This document shows, piece by piece, positions 17,101 to 25,539 of a stretch of 64,000 nucleotides of DNA; position 1 is the stretch's first letter; every line of letters starts with the position of its first letter. This stretch comes from Bacillota bacterium. GTDB lineage: Bacteria; Bacillota; Clostridia; Acetivibrionales; DSM-27016. A program made the translations under genes and the position numbers. The notes under the pieces are model-generated. The model was not told where the DNA came from. It did not search any database and was given only the letters and a program-made list of their open reading frames with translations. The DNA lies in contig JAEWDM010000026.1 of NCBI GenBank assembly GCA_023390115.1, forward strand, positions 1 through 64,000, given 5' to 3'.

Positions 17101-17338
17101 TGCGTATTATCTTTTTTACAAAGTCAAGAGTAATAGGCTCTATATACACCTTGTCGGCAACCCCGGCATCAGTCATTATAGTGGCGGGATTGCTGTTTAC
17201 AAGCACAACGTAATAGCCTTCCTCTCTAAGGGATTTGCAGGCCTGAGTGCCCGAATAGTCAAATTCTGCTGCCTGGCCGATAATTATAGGCCCGGATCCT
17301 ATGACAAGGATCTTGTTAATATCATTTCTTTTTGGCAT
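14129..17338 (-). CDS. carB: Carbamoyl phosphate synthase, large subunit
   Basis: CarB makes carbamoyl phosphate from bicarbonate, ATP and ammonia delivered by CarA. The 1069 residues have the two ATP-grasp halves: the first begins ILVIGSGPIIIGQAAEFDYS and the second VLVIGSGPIRIGQGIEFDYC near residue 560. The C-terminus is the MGS-type allosteric domain. It starts 1 nt after carA, so the two subunits are translated together. Several long open frames on the opposite strand are shadows of its codon pattern. Confidence 0.98.
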   Translation of the reverse strand: MPKRNDINKILVIGSGPIIIGQAAEFDYSGTQACKSLREEGYYVVLVNSNPATIMTDAGVADKVYIEPITLDFVKKIIRKECPDGILASLGGQTGLNMAVELANDGILGEMGIELLGTSLQSIKKAEDRELFKLTMQEINEKVPLSTIVTSLADAVAFAEKVGFPIIIRPAYTLGGTGGGIASDMDEFKYICGKGLKLSMIGQVLIEQSVAGWKEIEYEVMRDNADNCIIICNMENFDPVGVHTGDSIVVAPSQTLSDIEYQMLRSASIKIIRALDIKGGCNIQFALNPSSMEYVVIEVNPRVSRSSALASKATGYPIARVAAKIAVGLNLDEIKNSVTRSTYACFEPALDYVVTKVPRWPFDKFTTADRSLGTQMKATGEVMAIGRTFEESLLKAIDSLDIKFNYQLGLSLFENKTVDELTEFIRQANDQRIFAICKALQKGVTAGEIVNITKIDQFFIRKLKKIVKLAEEIKISGIAWLDYDLYSRAKKIGFGDSYIANLANVPLEKILELRDKFPVNPVYKIVDTCAGEFQAVTPYYYSTYEERDDVTVSDNQKVLVIGSGPIRIGQGIEFDYCSVHSVRALKEMGLESIIINNNPETVSTDFDTSDKLYFEPLTKECVLDIIQKEKPVGIIVQFGGQTAINLAAPLHNEGVKILGTSVESIDIAEDRDRFLKLLKELCIPIPPGSTAFSFQQAREIANSIGYPVLVRPSYVLGGRAMEIVFSDSSLEEYMSLAVDISAKHPVLIDKYIVGKELEVDGICDGKEVLIPGIMEHIERAGVHSGDSIAVYPPKTISQAVRDTVADYASRLAEALEIVGLFNIQFVLDESGKVYVIEVNPRASRTVPVMSKITGIPMVNVATRLIMGNTLNDLGYTPGLAPECEYTAVKAPVFSFSKLTTVDTFLGPEMKSTGEVMGVDRDYHNALYKALMASGLKIPSGGNVLLSVSDRDKEECKAIALRLKELSFKLMATENTCKYLLDAGIDTALVPHSKIQDYIKNDRIQFIINTPSKGKIPSTQGFLLRRTAIEYNVPCITSLDTVNAILQVIERIINRGETEIYSLDQYSHYK

Positions 17339-17339
17339 T

Positions 17340-18401
17340 TCAACCCTCCATTAGTCTTATGAAATCGTCAAAAATATATGCTGAATCCTGAGGGCCTGGA
17401 GCAGCCTCAGGGTGGTACTGCACACTTATTACAGGCATGCTTTTATGCCTGAAGCCTTCGACGGTTCCGTCATTTACATTTAAATGGGTTATCTCCACGT
17501 CGCTGCTGAAATCCTCCCTGAGAGCGTAGTTGTGGTTCTGAGAGGTTATGTAGCAGCGCCCTGTAATATAATCCTTTACGGGGTGATTTCCGCCATGATG
17601 CCCGAATTTAAGCTTATACGTATTGCCGCCAAGTGACAGGCCGAGAAGCTGGTGCCCGAGGCATATCCCCAGAATGGGCTTTCTTCCCAGAAGCTTTTGT
17701 ATGGTTGCCTTTACTGATGGAAGGTCGGCAGGATCACCGGGTCCGTTTGATAAAAGTATTCCGTCGGGCTTAAGCTCCATTATATCCTCATATGAGTAGA
17801 AGGCGGGGAGTATATGGATATCGCAGCCGCGGCTTTTAAGAGACCTTATAATGTTATGCTTCACCCCAAAATCCATAAGCGCTACCTTTTTGCCTGTTCC
17901 CGGCTGGTGTACGGCCGTTTTTGTGGTTACCTCCATAACAAGATTTCTCTTGGTTTCCCTTTCCTTGCCGAGCTTTCCCATAAGAGTATCTATGTTTCCG
18001 CACTCGCTGGAAATTATGCCGTACATGCTTCCAAACCTTCGTATATGCTGTGTTAATGCCCTTGTATCTATTGCCTTAATGCCCACAATGTTGTTTTTTA
18101 TAAAATAATCCTCAGGGCTTACACTCAAACGCCAATTGCTGGGGGAATCGCACAGCTCCTTTACAATAAAGCCCTGTATGTGAGGCTTATACGACTCGTT
18201 GTCGTATGTGTTAAAGCCGTAATTGCCTATAAGGGGATAGGTCATGGTTACAATCTGCCCGTTATAGGACGGATCGGTGCAAATTTCCTGATACCCTGTC
18301 ATGCATGTATTAAAAACTACCTCTCCTATAGATTCTCCCTTATATCCAAAGCCTTCTCCCGCAAAATACGTTCCGTCCTCCAGAACTAAAACCGATTTCA
18401 T
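17340..18401 (-). CDS. carA: Carbamoyl phosphate synthase, small (glutaminase) subunit
   Basis: CarA hydrolyses glutamine and passes ammonia to CarB. The 353 residues show the CPSase N-terminal domain (ETGEVVFNT-like GEVVFNTCMTGYQE) and a class I glutamine amidotransferase domain with the nucleophile in GICLGHQ near 240 and the His-Glu pair in YHPEAAPGP near 330. It is the second gene of the operon led by argD. The location among arg genes suggests arginine rather than pyrimidine control. Confidence 0.97.
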   Translation of the reverse strand: MKSVLVLEDGTYFAGEGFGYKGESIGEVVFNTCMTGYQEICTDPSYNGQIVTMTYPLIGNYGFNTYDNESYKPHIQGFIVKELCDSPSNWRLSVSPEDYFIKNNIVGIKAIDTRALTQHIRRFGSMYGIISSECGNIDTLMGKLGKERETKRNLVMEVTTKTAVHQPGTGKKVALMDFGVKHNIIRSLKSRGCDIHILPAFYSYEDIMELKPDGILLSNGPGDPADLPSVKATIQKLLGRKPILGICLGHQLLGLSLGGNTYKLKFGHHGGNHPVKDYITGRCYITSQNHNYALREDFSSDVEITHLNVNDGTVEGFRHKSMPVISVQYHPEAAPGPQDSAYIFDDFIRLMEG

Positions 18402-18438
18402 TATATCTCTCCTTTTATAATGGTTGCTTATTTTACTG

Positions 18439-19644
18439 TTAACCCGCCAGCTTATGGATTACACCGTCCAGCACGTCTACCATATTGTCGATGTCCGGCT
18501 CTGTTACAATTAGAGGAGGCAAGATTCTCAAAATGCTGCTTCCTATATTGCCTATAAGATACCCCTTATCAAAGCACTCGTCCTTTACCTCCTTTGCAAT
18601 TCCTTCAGAAAGCTGAATCCCTATCATGAGCCCCTTCCCGCGTATCTCTGCAATAGCGCTGCTTCTTTGAGACAGCTCGAGCAGCTTTTCCATGAAGTAA
18701 CTGCCTGCCTTGGCTGCGTGCTCTACAAGCCTATCCGTAAGCAAGGCATCCATAACGGCAAGTCCGGCAGCACATGCCAAAGGATTTCCGCCGAAGGTTG
18801 AGCCGTGGTTTCCGGGCTCAAATGCCGAGGCCGCATGATCCTTAGCGCAGAGCGCACCTATTGGCACACCGCCGCCAAGCGCCTTGGCGAGAGTAAAAAT
18901 GTCAGGCTCAACGCCGTAATGCTCGTAAGCGAACAGCTTTCCTGTTCTTCCCAGTCCGCACTGTATTTCGTCAAAAATAAGCAGAAGGCCATTTTTATCG
19001 CAAAGCTCCCTTACAGACTTAATATATTCACACGTCACAGTATATACACCGCTCTCTCCCTGTACAGGCTCAAGCATAACGGCGCAGGTGGAAGGGCCTA
19101 TTGCATCCTGCAAAGCGGCTATATCATTGATGGGAACATTCTTAAAGCCGGGGGTTAAGGGCATAAAGGGCTTTTTATACTTTTCCTGGCCTGTCGCCGC
19201 GAGCGTTGTAAGAGTTCTTCCGTGAAAGGAATTTACCAGGGTAATTATCTCATACTTCTCCTGAAGCCCCTTCTTATGGAAATAGATCCGTGCAAGCTTG
19301 ATAGCTCCTTCATTAGCCTCAGCCCCGCTGTTTGCAAAGAAAACCTTATCGGCGCAGGAATTTTGAGTCAGAAGCTTTGCCAGCTTTGCCTGAGCCTCTA
19401 TGTAGTAAAGGTTGGAGCAGTGAATAAGCTTCTCGGCCTGTTCCTTTATGGCATTTACAAGCTTGGGATGGGAGTGCCCCAGAGCGCTTACCGCTATCCC
19501 CGAAAAGAAATCAAAGTATTTTTTTCCGTCGGTGTCCCAGAGGTTTATACCCTTTCCGTATTCAAAACAGACGGGAGTCCTGCTTCCGAATGTATTCATA
19601 AAGTAGCCTTTATCCATTTCAACTATTGCATTTAAAGCTGTCAT
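18439..19644 (-). CDS. argD: Acetylornithine aminotransferase
   Basis: ArgD converts N-acetylglutamate semialdehyde and glutamate to acetylornithine with pyridoxal phosphate. The ATG at 19644 is chosen because GGAGGT lies 9 nt upstream; the protein has 401 residues. Class III aminotransferase features are visible: the DEIQCGLGRTG segment with the cofactor Asp near 225, the lysine in TLAKALGGGVPIGA near 253, and GSTFGGNPLACAAG near 280. It is the first gene of argD-carA-carB-argF-GNAT. Confidence 0.95.
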   Translation of the reverse strand: MTALNAIVEMDKGYFMNTFGSRTPVCFEYGKGINLWDTDGKKYFDFFSGIAVSALGHSHPKLVNAIKEQAEKLIHCSNLYYIEAQAKLAKLLTQNSCADKVFFANSGAEANEGAIKLARIYFHKKGLQEKYEIITLVNSFHGRTLTTLAATGQEKYKKPFMPLTPGFKNVPINDIAALQDAIGPSTCAVMLEPVQGESGVYTVTCEYIKSVRELCDKNGLLLIFDEIQCGLGRTGKLFAYEHYGVEPDIFTLAKALGGGVPIGALCAKDHAASAFEPGNHGSTFGGNPLACAAGLAVMDALLTDRLVEHAAKAGSYFMEKLLELSQRSSAIAEIRGKGLMIGIQLSEGIAKEVKDECFDKGYLIGNIGSSILRILPPLIVTEPDIDNMVDVLDGVIHKLAG

Positions 19645-19716
19645 AAATTTAATACCTCCTATGCTTGCCAAACAATATATGGCTTTATAAGTATACCATT
19701 GCTTATACGATGCTTA

Positions 19717-19747
19717 TAATTATACATAGAAATGTATAAAAATGCAA
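19717..19747 (-). promoter_or_regulatory. argD promoter overlapped by ARG boxes (ArgR operator)
   Basis: On the minus strand TTGCAT (19742-19747), 17 bp and TATAAT (19719-19724) form the promoter. The 14-mer TGTATAAAAATGCA at 19733-19746 fits the ARG box TGNATWWWWATNCA exactly, on either strand. A second, weaker half-operator covering TATAATTATACA overlaps the -10 box. Bound arginine repressor would cover both promoter elements. The argC promoter has the same layout. Confidence 0.8.
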
Positions 19748-19754
19748 TAAAAAA

Positions 19755-19793
19755 ATAAAGTGCTTTATTTTCGGTTTAAATAAAGCACTTTAT
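19755..19793 (-). terminator. Strong terminator of the PilZ gene
   Basis: A perfect 16-bp stem, ATAAAGTGCTTTATTT (19755-19770) with its complement at 19778-19793, has a 7-nt loop and a T-rich stretch after it on the minus strand. It ends the PilZ transcript just before the argD promoter. Confidence 0.85.
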
Positions 19794-19820
19794 CTTATGC
19801 TAATTGATATATTAATTTTA

Positions 19821-20480
19821 TTACAGCAGCTTTTTAATTGTGTCAAAAAAGCTGAACTGAAGGTTTGAGTTTTTCTTGTCCAAATATGCCAGATAGCTTG
19901 AAAGAAGCTTGCTGTTTATACCGTAGACATCGCTAAACTGCATACTGTAGTCAAATAGCTTGTTCTTTACAGATTTTCTTATCAATTTACCCTGAACATT
20001 TATTATCTGATTATCGGGAAGATATATCCACATTTCGGTGTCCTCTCCATAATCAAACTCATTTTTTGCCGTAAACGCAGTACCCCCTGAGGATATATTT
20101 GTGGTAATGCAGAAGTATTTTGCCTCTTTCCAGCATGATTTTATGCGTGAGGGCAAATAGGTATCATACCTCGGAGTACTTCTTGTGTTCACAATCTCAT
20201 GAACACTATGAACAACAACCTTCACATGAGCGGGATAATCGGGAACAATATCGAATGCCACACCCTCAAATAGGTATTCAAAAAACTCATTGCAATATTT
20301 TATTGTTATTTTGCTTCCGTCCATGATTATATTTTGTATATAATGCTGGGGAAGAGATATCCAAATTATGTTTTCAACACATCTGTAAATAACATTTTGA
20401 TGCCATGTGTCATCAGAGCCTATCTTTGTACTGGCTACAAGCCCTTCCTTTAAAATAGAGGATATACCAAACGGGTTCAA
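19821..20480 (-). CDS. PilZ domain protein, putative c-di-GMP receptor
   Basis: The TTG at 20480 is taken as start because GGAGGT lies 7 nt upstream; a GTG 9 nt earlier would overlap that site. The protein has 219 residues. The PilZ domain occupies roughly 100-200, with the arginine motif in NTRSTPRYDTYLPSRI and the (D/N)xSxxG motif in NISSGGTAF. The N-terminal half resembles the YcgR-N-type partner domain only loosely. It is a single gene between the two arg operons with its own terminator. It may act on motility or surface behaviour, but the target is unknown. Confidence 0.8.
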   Translation of the reverse strand: MNPFGISSILKEGLVASTKIGSDDTWHQNVIYRCVENIIWISLPQHYIQNIIMDGSKITIKYCNEFFEYLFEGVAFDIVPDYPAHVKVVVHSVHEIVNTRSTPRYDTYLPSRIKSCWKEAKYFCITTNISSGGTAFTAKNEFDYGEDTEMWIYLPDNQIINVQGKLIRKSVKNKLFDYSMQFSDVYGINSKLLSSYLAYLDKKNSNLQFSFFDTIKKLL

Positions 20481-20700
20481 TGCAAACACCTCCTATCAAA
20501 AACAATTAATAATAAGGCTTACGAAAAGCACAAAAAAGCAGAGCCGCTTTTCTAAAAAAATATATTGTATTTTTAGTGTATTAGGCAGTGTAATATAATA
20601 ATGACTGTAAATATTTAATGCAAAGTATCAGAGAGTATATGTGTATATATATTAATTCTTCATTATTTTGCAAATTCCTGCAAAAACTTTGAATTTAATA

Positions 20701-20735
20701 AAAAATCCGGTCCTCAAAAAGGGTCCGGATTTTTT
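20701..20735. terminator. Bidirectional-looking terminator after argB
   Basis: AAAAATCCGG (20701-20710) pairs with CCGGATTTTT (20725-20734), with A and T runs on either side. It ends the argC-argB transcript on the minus strand and could also work on the plus strand. Confidence 0.85.
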
Positions 20736-20823
20736 ATTGCCGATAAGCAGAGATGGGCTTAGATGCCCATATAAAAGCGCCTTATGGATTACGGCACTTA
20801 AAAGGCTTATATTTACAGCCTTT

Positions 20824-21735
20824 TTATATTTGCTCCTGACTGTGGTATAGTATCTTTTCCTTCATAATCATAGTTCCTATGCCCTTATACGTAAATATCT
20901 CAAGAAGTATGCAGTGCGGAATTCTCCCATCAATTATATGCGTACGCCCCACACCCTTTTCAAGAGCGTCAACGCAGCCCAGGACCTTTGGTATCATGCC
21001 CCCGCATATTATCTTTTTATCTATAAGGTCATGAACCTCCTTAACTGTCAGTGCGGGGATAATGTCATTGCTGTCTCCCGACATTTTAACCCCCTCAACA
21101 TCGGTCAGCAGCATAAGCTTTTCTGCCTTCAAAGCGGAGGCTATTTCGCCTGCAACGGTGTCTGCGTTAATATTGTAGCTTTCTCCTGCCGGACCCACGC
21201 CTATAGGCGCCACTACGGGGATATATTCATCCCTTGCTATAAGCTCCAGCACCTTTGAATTGATGTTTGTTATTTTACCCACAAAGCCAAGATCCCCTTC
21301 GGAACCATCGTTTCCGGGTCTGTATTTTTCACATTCCATAAGCTTGCCGTCTATTCCGCACAGCCCTATTGCCTTACCTCCCTTCTGGTTCAGAAGCGAG
21401 ACTATTTCCTTATTGGTTTTTCCTACCAGAACCATCTGAGCAACCTCCATGGTGGCACTGTCGGTGACTCTGAGGCCGTTTATGAATTTGCTCTTTATAT
21501 CAAGCCTGTCAAGCGTTCTGTTAATATCCGGGCCGCCTCCGTGAACTATGACAGGATTCATGCCTATGTATTTAAGGAGAGTTATATCCTCCATGACAGA
21601 GTTTTTTAAGTCCTCACTTATCATTGCGTTACCGCCGTACTTTATGACAACTGTCTTGCCATAAAGCCTCTGAATATACGGAAGGGCCTCAATTAATACC
21701 TCCGCCTTCTTTATTATATTTTCCATAGCCGGCAT
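20824..21735 (-). CDS. argB: Acetylglutamate kinase
   Basis: ArgB phosphorylates N-acetylglutamate. The ATG at 21735 follows a GAGGAGG site by 7-8 nt and gives 303 residues. The amino acid kinase pattern is clear: VVIKYGGNAM near 28-37, the glycine loop VIVHGGGPDI near 65 and the C-terminal GGMIPKV segment near 225 that binds substrate. It follows argC by 41 nt on the same strand. An N-terminal helix like that of arginine-inhibited kinases is present (NIIKKAEVLIEALPYIQRL), so feedback inhibition by arginine is plausible. Confidence 0.96.
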   Translation of the reverse strand: MPAMENIIKKAEVLIEALPYIQRLYGKTVVIKYGGNAMISEDLKNSVMEDITLLKYIGMNPVIVHGGGPDINRTLDRLDIKSKFINGLRVTDSATMEVAQMVLVGKTNKEIVSLLNQKGGKAIGLCGIDGKLMECEKYRPGNDGSEGDLGFVGKITNINSKVLELIARDEYIPVVAPIGVGPAGESYNINADTVAGEIASALKAEKLMLLTDVEGVKMSGDSNDIIPALTVKEVHDLIDKKIICGGMIPKVLGCVDALEKGVGRTHIIDGRIPHCILLEIFTYKGIGTMIMKEKILYHSQEQI

Positions 21736-21776
21736 ATGTGTTCTCCTCCTCATAATTTAAATTATTAAAGCAGCAC

Positions 21777-22730
21777 TTAAAAATCCAAGCCTTTCCTTTC
21801 ATCTATTCCAAGCATTATGTTCATATTCTGAACTGCCGCGCCCGATGCTCCCTTTCCGAGATTATCAAGTCTCGAAAGGAGAACTATCCTGTCGTCGTTT
21901 CCGAAAACGAACAGCTGCAGATAATTGGTTCCGTTGCACTCCGTTGCGCTGAAATATCCGTTGTCGAGATTGCTTTCAGCATTATAGGGCATTACCTTTA
22001 TAAAATGCTGATCTTTATAATAATCTGAAAAGAACTGCTGTAAATCAGCGGCAGTAAGCCTTTTGGGAAGAAGCCTGGGCAAAATAGGCACTGCCACAGA
22101 CATGCCGCGATAAAAGCTGCTGACAATAGGAGTAAATAATGGAGCAAAATCCAGCGAGCATACCTTCTGCATTTCCGGCAAATGCTTGTGGGTGAGGCCC
22201 AGTGAATAAAAGCGGGGGCTCTTAAGCCTTTCGGCATTTTCCGGAATATCCTCATACTGCTCAATAAGCTTCTTGCCGCCTCCGCTGTAGCCGCTCACCG
22301 AATGGCACGTTACAGGGTAATCTGAAGGAATTATTCCCTCTTTTACAAGGGGGTACACGGCAGCATTGAAGCCTGTGGCAAAGCAGCCCGGCACTGAAAC
22401 CCTCATGGAGGATTTAATGCGCTCACGGTGCCCCGCGCTTAGTTCCGCAAGACCGTATGCCCAAGTGTCGTCGGTTCTGTGAGCCGTGCTTGCATCTATT
22501 ATCCTCGTTCTGTCGTTTTCCACAAGAGAAACGGATTCTCTGGCAGCAGCATCGGGAAGACAGAGGAAAACTATATCCGCTTCATTTAAGAGCTTTTTGC
22601 GCTCGTTAATGTCCTTTCTCTTTTCAGGATCTATTTTGAGAATGACCACATCATCACGTGAATTAAGTCTCTCATTTATCTTAAGGCCTGTAGTGCCCTC
22701 CTGTCCGTCTACAAATATTTTATGTTTCAT
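21777..22730 (-). CDS. argC: N-acetyl-gamma-glutamyl-phosphate reductase, short form
   Basis: ArgC reduces acetylglutamyl phosphate with NADPH. The ATG at 22730 follows GGAGGT and gives 317 residues. The N-terminus KIFVDGQEGTTGLKINERL and the catalytic cysteine in VSVPGCFATGFNAA mark the short type 2 ArgC (TIGR01851-like) rather than the usual 345-residue type. A His in LGLTHKHLPEM is the second catalytic position. It leads the argC-argB operon behind an ARG-box promoter. argJ, argG and argH are not in the window. Confidence 0.95.
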   Translation of the reverse strand: MKHKIFVDGQEGTTGLKINERLNSRDDVVILKIDPEKRKDINERKKLLNEADIVFLCLPDAAARESVSLVENDRTRIIDASTAHRTDDTWAYGLAELSAGHRERIKSSMRVSVPGCFATGFNAAVYPLVKEGIIPSDYPVTCHSVSGYSGGGKKLIEQYEDIPENAERLKSPRFYSLGLTHKHLPEMQKVCSLDFAPLFTPIVSSFYRGMSVAVPILPRLLPKRLTAADLQQFFSDYYKDQHFIKVMPYNAESNLDNGYFSATECNGTNYLQLFVFGNDDRIVLLSRLDNLGKGASGAAVQNMNIMLGIDERKGLDF

Positions 22731-22814
22731 TAAATAAAACCTCCTGTCGGCAAATTGGCCGTACAAAAATAAAAAATGCTTTACTGTGCCCTATATGGTT
22801 TAAAACAGCAATAA

Positions 22815-22849
22815 TTTATAATTATACAATCGAGTGCATAAAAATTCAA
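22815..22849 (-). promoter_or_regulatory. argC promoter overlapped by ARG boxes (ArgR operator)
   Basis: On the minus strand TTGAAT (22844-22849), 17 bp and TATAAT (22821-22826) form the promoter. TGCATAAAAATTCA at 22835-22848 is an exact ARG box, and TATAATTATACA lies 6 bp away over the -10 box, just as before argD. The other bases between argC and the next gene, to 23031, are AT-rich and show no other clear element. Confidence 0.8.
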
Positions 22850-23031
22850 GAAAAAATGAAAAAAATATTGTAAGGATATTAATCAAAAATTGTGTGCTGG
22901 CATTTTATGCAATGTTACTAAATACAAAAAATCAATTTTGTTTAAAAATGTACTGGTTGATAGAATTGAGAAATGATATATTATAGATGTATATACTAGC
23001 CGTGTTGGTAAAAAAAATAGGAGGGGAAAAA

Positions 23032-24144
23032 ATGGCAAGTTTAAAATTGAAAAATATCTACAAAAAGTACGAGGGCGGAGTTATTGCTGTAAATGATTTC
23101 AACTTGGACATCGAGCATAGGGAGTTTATTGTTCTGGTAGGACCTTCAGGATGCGGAAAGACCACTACGCTGAGAATGATTGCCGGTTTGGAAGAAATAT
23201 CGGAAGGTGAGCTTTATATTGGGGATAAGCTTGTAAATGATGTTCAGCCCAAGGACAGAGATATAGCAATGGTTTTCCAGAACTATGCGTTGTATCCTCA
23301 TATGACTGTATTTGATAACATGGCTTTCGGATTGAAATTGAGAAAGACTCCAAAGGACGAGATAAAGAGAAGGGTGGGCGAGGCGGCAAAGATTCTTGGT
23401 ATAGAGCATTTGCTGGACAGAAAGCCCAAGGCTTTGTCAGGAGGTCAGAGACAGAGGGTTGCTTTAGGCCGCGCAATGGTACGTGAGCCCAAGGTATTCC
23501 TGCTTGACGAGCCTCTGTCAAACCTTGACGCAAAGTTAAGGGTTCAGATGAGAAGTGAGATAGGGAAGCTGCACCAGAGACTTCAGACAACCTTCGTATA
23601 CGTTACACACGACCAGACTGAAGCCATGACAATGGGTACCAGAATAGTTGTTATGAAGGACGGCTTTATTCAGCAGGTTGACACTCCTACGGCTATATAT
23701 GACAGACCAAACAATTTATTTGTCGCAGGCTTCATAGGAAGCCCTCAGATGAACTTTATGAACGCACAGCTTGTAAAGCGCGGAGATGAGCTTCATCTTC
23801 TCTTCGGAAAGGATGACGTAAAGCTTCCCGAAGGAAAGGCTAAAAAGCTTGAAGGAAGTGTTTATATAGGAAAAGAAGTGATTATGGGTATAAGGCCTGA
23901 GAATATACATGATGAGGAAGTATTCCTCCAGTCAATGCCGGACGGTATAGTTGATGCCGACATATCGCTTGTGGAAATGCTTGGTTCCGAGACACTGCTG
24001 TATATTGTTGTTAACGGTGTTGACTTTATCGCAAAGGTGAACCCCAGGATAAAGGCTAAGGCGGGAGAAAAAATAAAGCTGGCATTTGACATGAACAAGA
24101 TACACTTATTTGACAAGGAAACTGAGAGAATAATAATTAACTAG
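23032..24144 (+). CDS. Sugar ABC transporter ATP-binding protein, UgpC/MsmK type
   Basis: This ATPase energises carbohydrate ABC importers. The ATG at 23032 follows AGGAGGGG and gives 370 residues. Walker A GPSGCGKTTT is near 37, the signature LSGGQRQRVALGRAM near 135, Walker B VFLLDEPLSNLD near 155, and the C-terminal third is the TOBE/MalK regulatory domain. It stands alone with its own terminator and no permease nearby, which is typical of the shared MsmK/UgpC-type ATPases of Firmicutes that serve several sugar importers. Confidence 0.92.
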   Translation: MASLKLKNIYKKYEGGVIAVNDFNLDIEHREFIVLVGPSGCGKTTTLRMIAGLEEISEGELYIGDKLVNDVQPKDRDIAMVFQNYALYPHMTVFDNMAFGLKLRKTPKDEIKRRVGEAAKILGIEHLLDRKPKALSGGQRQRVALGRAMVREPKVFLLDEPLSNLDAKLRVQMRSEIGKLHQRLQTTFVYVTHDQTEAMTMGTRIVVMKDGFIQQVDTPTAIYDRPNNLFVAGFIGSPQMNFMNAQLVKRGDELHLLFGKDDVKLPEGKAKKLEGSVYIGKEVIMGIRPENIHDEEVFLQSMPDGIVDADISLVEMLGSETLLYIVVNGVDFIAKVNPRIKAKAGEKIKLAFDMNKIHLFDKETERIIIN

Positions 24145-24171
24145 AATTACAAAATAAAATTATATTATATG

Positions 24172-24212
24172 AAGAGGAAGATAAAATTTTATCTTCCTCT
24201 TTTGGTTTTTTA
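24172..24212 (+). terminator. Terminator after the UgpC/MsmK-type gene
   Basis: A 13-bp perfect inverted repeat (AAGAGGAAGATAA and its complement, 24172-24201) is followed by TTTGGTTTTTT. Confidence 0.88.
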
Positions 24213-24361
24213 GTGTATAATTAATTATGAATATGTTAAGTTTATCTATAAATGGCTTGAAGTTTAGGATTTAATATATTAAATAGAGGTTGTTCCGTAA
24301 ACAGGGGGAATTCCTAATTTTAAGCTGTGAGCTGTAAACCATGAAACTGGAGGAGCAACTT

Positions 24362-25489
24362 TTGTCTAAAAAACTTTTTCAAAATTTGATGTGTCAGGTT
24401 CAGGAGATAATAGATGAGGAAGTTGGGCTTGTCAATGATGCCGGCCTTGTTATCGCCTGTTCCGGCGAGGGCAGAATCGGACAGGAGGATGGCTTGGCAC
24501 AAAGCGTTATTAACTCCAAGGATGATTTGGTTGTTATAGACAATATTTCGTTCAAGAAAATTTATATAAAGGGAAAGCTTGAGTTTATAGCTTTTATTTC
24601 ATCGAATAACGAGATGAGCCAAAAATATCTTTCTCTGATAGCTATTAATATTATAAATATAAAGACTTATTATGACGAAAAATTTGACAGGAGTAATTTC
24701 CTTAAAAGTGTTATAAATGGGAAGATTCTGGCGGGAGATGTTCAGATAAAGGCTAAAGAGCTGCATATAACACACAATGCCTGGAGAACGGTGTTTCTTA
24801 TAAATACCGGTAAAAACCAGGAGGTATATGCTCATGAAGTAATACAGGAGCTCTTTCCCAACAGACTTAAGGATTTTATTATAGTGCTTGATGATGAGAA
24901 TATTGTACTGATAAAGGAGATAAAGAATAACGAGGACCTTAAGGAAATAGATAAAATTGCTCAGGCTATTGTGGATACTTTAAACACCGAATCCATGGTC
25001 AAGGCTATGATAGGCATAGGCACAGCAGTAGATAACATAATGGATATAGGCCGATCCTTCAGGGAGGCTCAGACTGCGCTTAAGGTAGGGGCAATATTTG
25101 AAAATGACAAGTATATTATAAACTACAATAACCTGGGGATAGGAAGGCTCATTTACAAACTGCCTGAGCAGCTTTGCAGGCTTTTTCTTAGGGAAGTGTT
25201 TAAAAGCGGCTCATTTGAGTCTCTTGACGCAGAATATATATTAACTATTCAAAAGTTTTTTGAGAATAATCTTAATGTGAGTGAGACTTCAAGGCAAATG
25301 TTTGTACACAGGAATACTCTTGTATATAGAATGGACAAGATTCAGAAGGTGACGGGCCTTGATATAACCAAGTTTGATGATGCTATAATTTTAAAATTTG
25401 CTATGCTGGTAAAGAAATATCTGGATAAGGGACAGGCTGTTCCGGGAATGAATGGCCTGGAGGAAGCTGAAGACGGCGATGACCTTTAA
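24362..25489 (+). CDS. CdaR/PucR-type transcriptional regulator
   Basis: The TTG at 24362 is preferred because GGAGGAG lies 5 nt upstream; the ATG at 24341 has no such site. The 375-residue protein has a diacid-recognition-like N-terminal domain (residues about 1-125, IIDEEVGLVNDAGLVIACSGEGRIG), a GGDEF-related middle, and a C-terminal PucR HTH (FFENNLNVSETSRQMFVHRNTLVYRM). CdaR-family proteins sense sugar acids or other small molecules. It lies between a sugar-transport ATPase and ftsE, with no clear target. Confidence 0.85.
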   Translation: MSKKLFQNLMCQVQEIIDEEVGLVNDAGLVIACSGEGRIGQEDGLAQSVINSKDDLVVIDNISFKKIYIKGKLEFIAFISSNNEMSQKYLSLIAINIINIKTYYDEKFDRSNFLKSVINGKILAGDVQIKAKELHITHNAWRTVFLINTGKNQEVYAHEVIQELFPNRLKDFIIVLDDENIVLIKEIKNNEDLKEIDKIAQAIVDTLNTESMVKAMIGIGTAVDNIMDIGRSFREAQTALKVGAIFENDKYIINYNNLGIGRLIYKLPEQLCRLFLREVFKSGSFESLDAEYILTIQKFFENNLNVSETSRQMFVHRNTLVYRMDKIQKVTGLDITKFDDAIILKFAMLVKKYLDKGQAVPGMNGLEEAEDGDDL

Positions 25490-25539
25490 AGCTTAAAAAG
25501 CGGTTCTTTTTATATTTTGATAATCGGGGTGTATCGAAG

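Noticed and set aside
14129..17338. Several long open frames on the plus strand opposite carB.
   Set aside because: They follow the codon pattern of carB, lack ribosome sites and show no domains.
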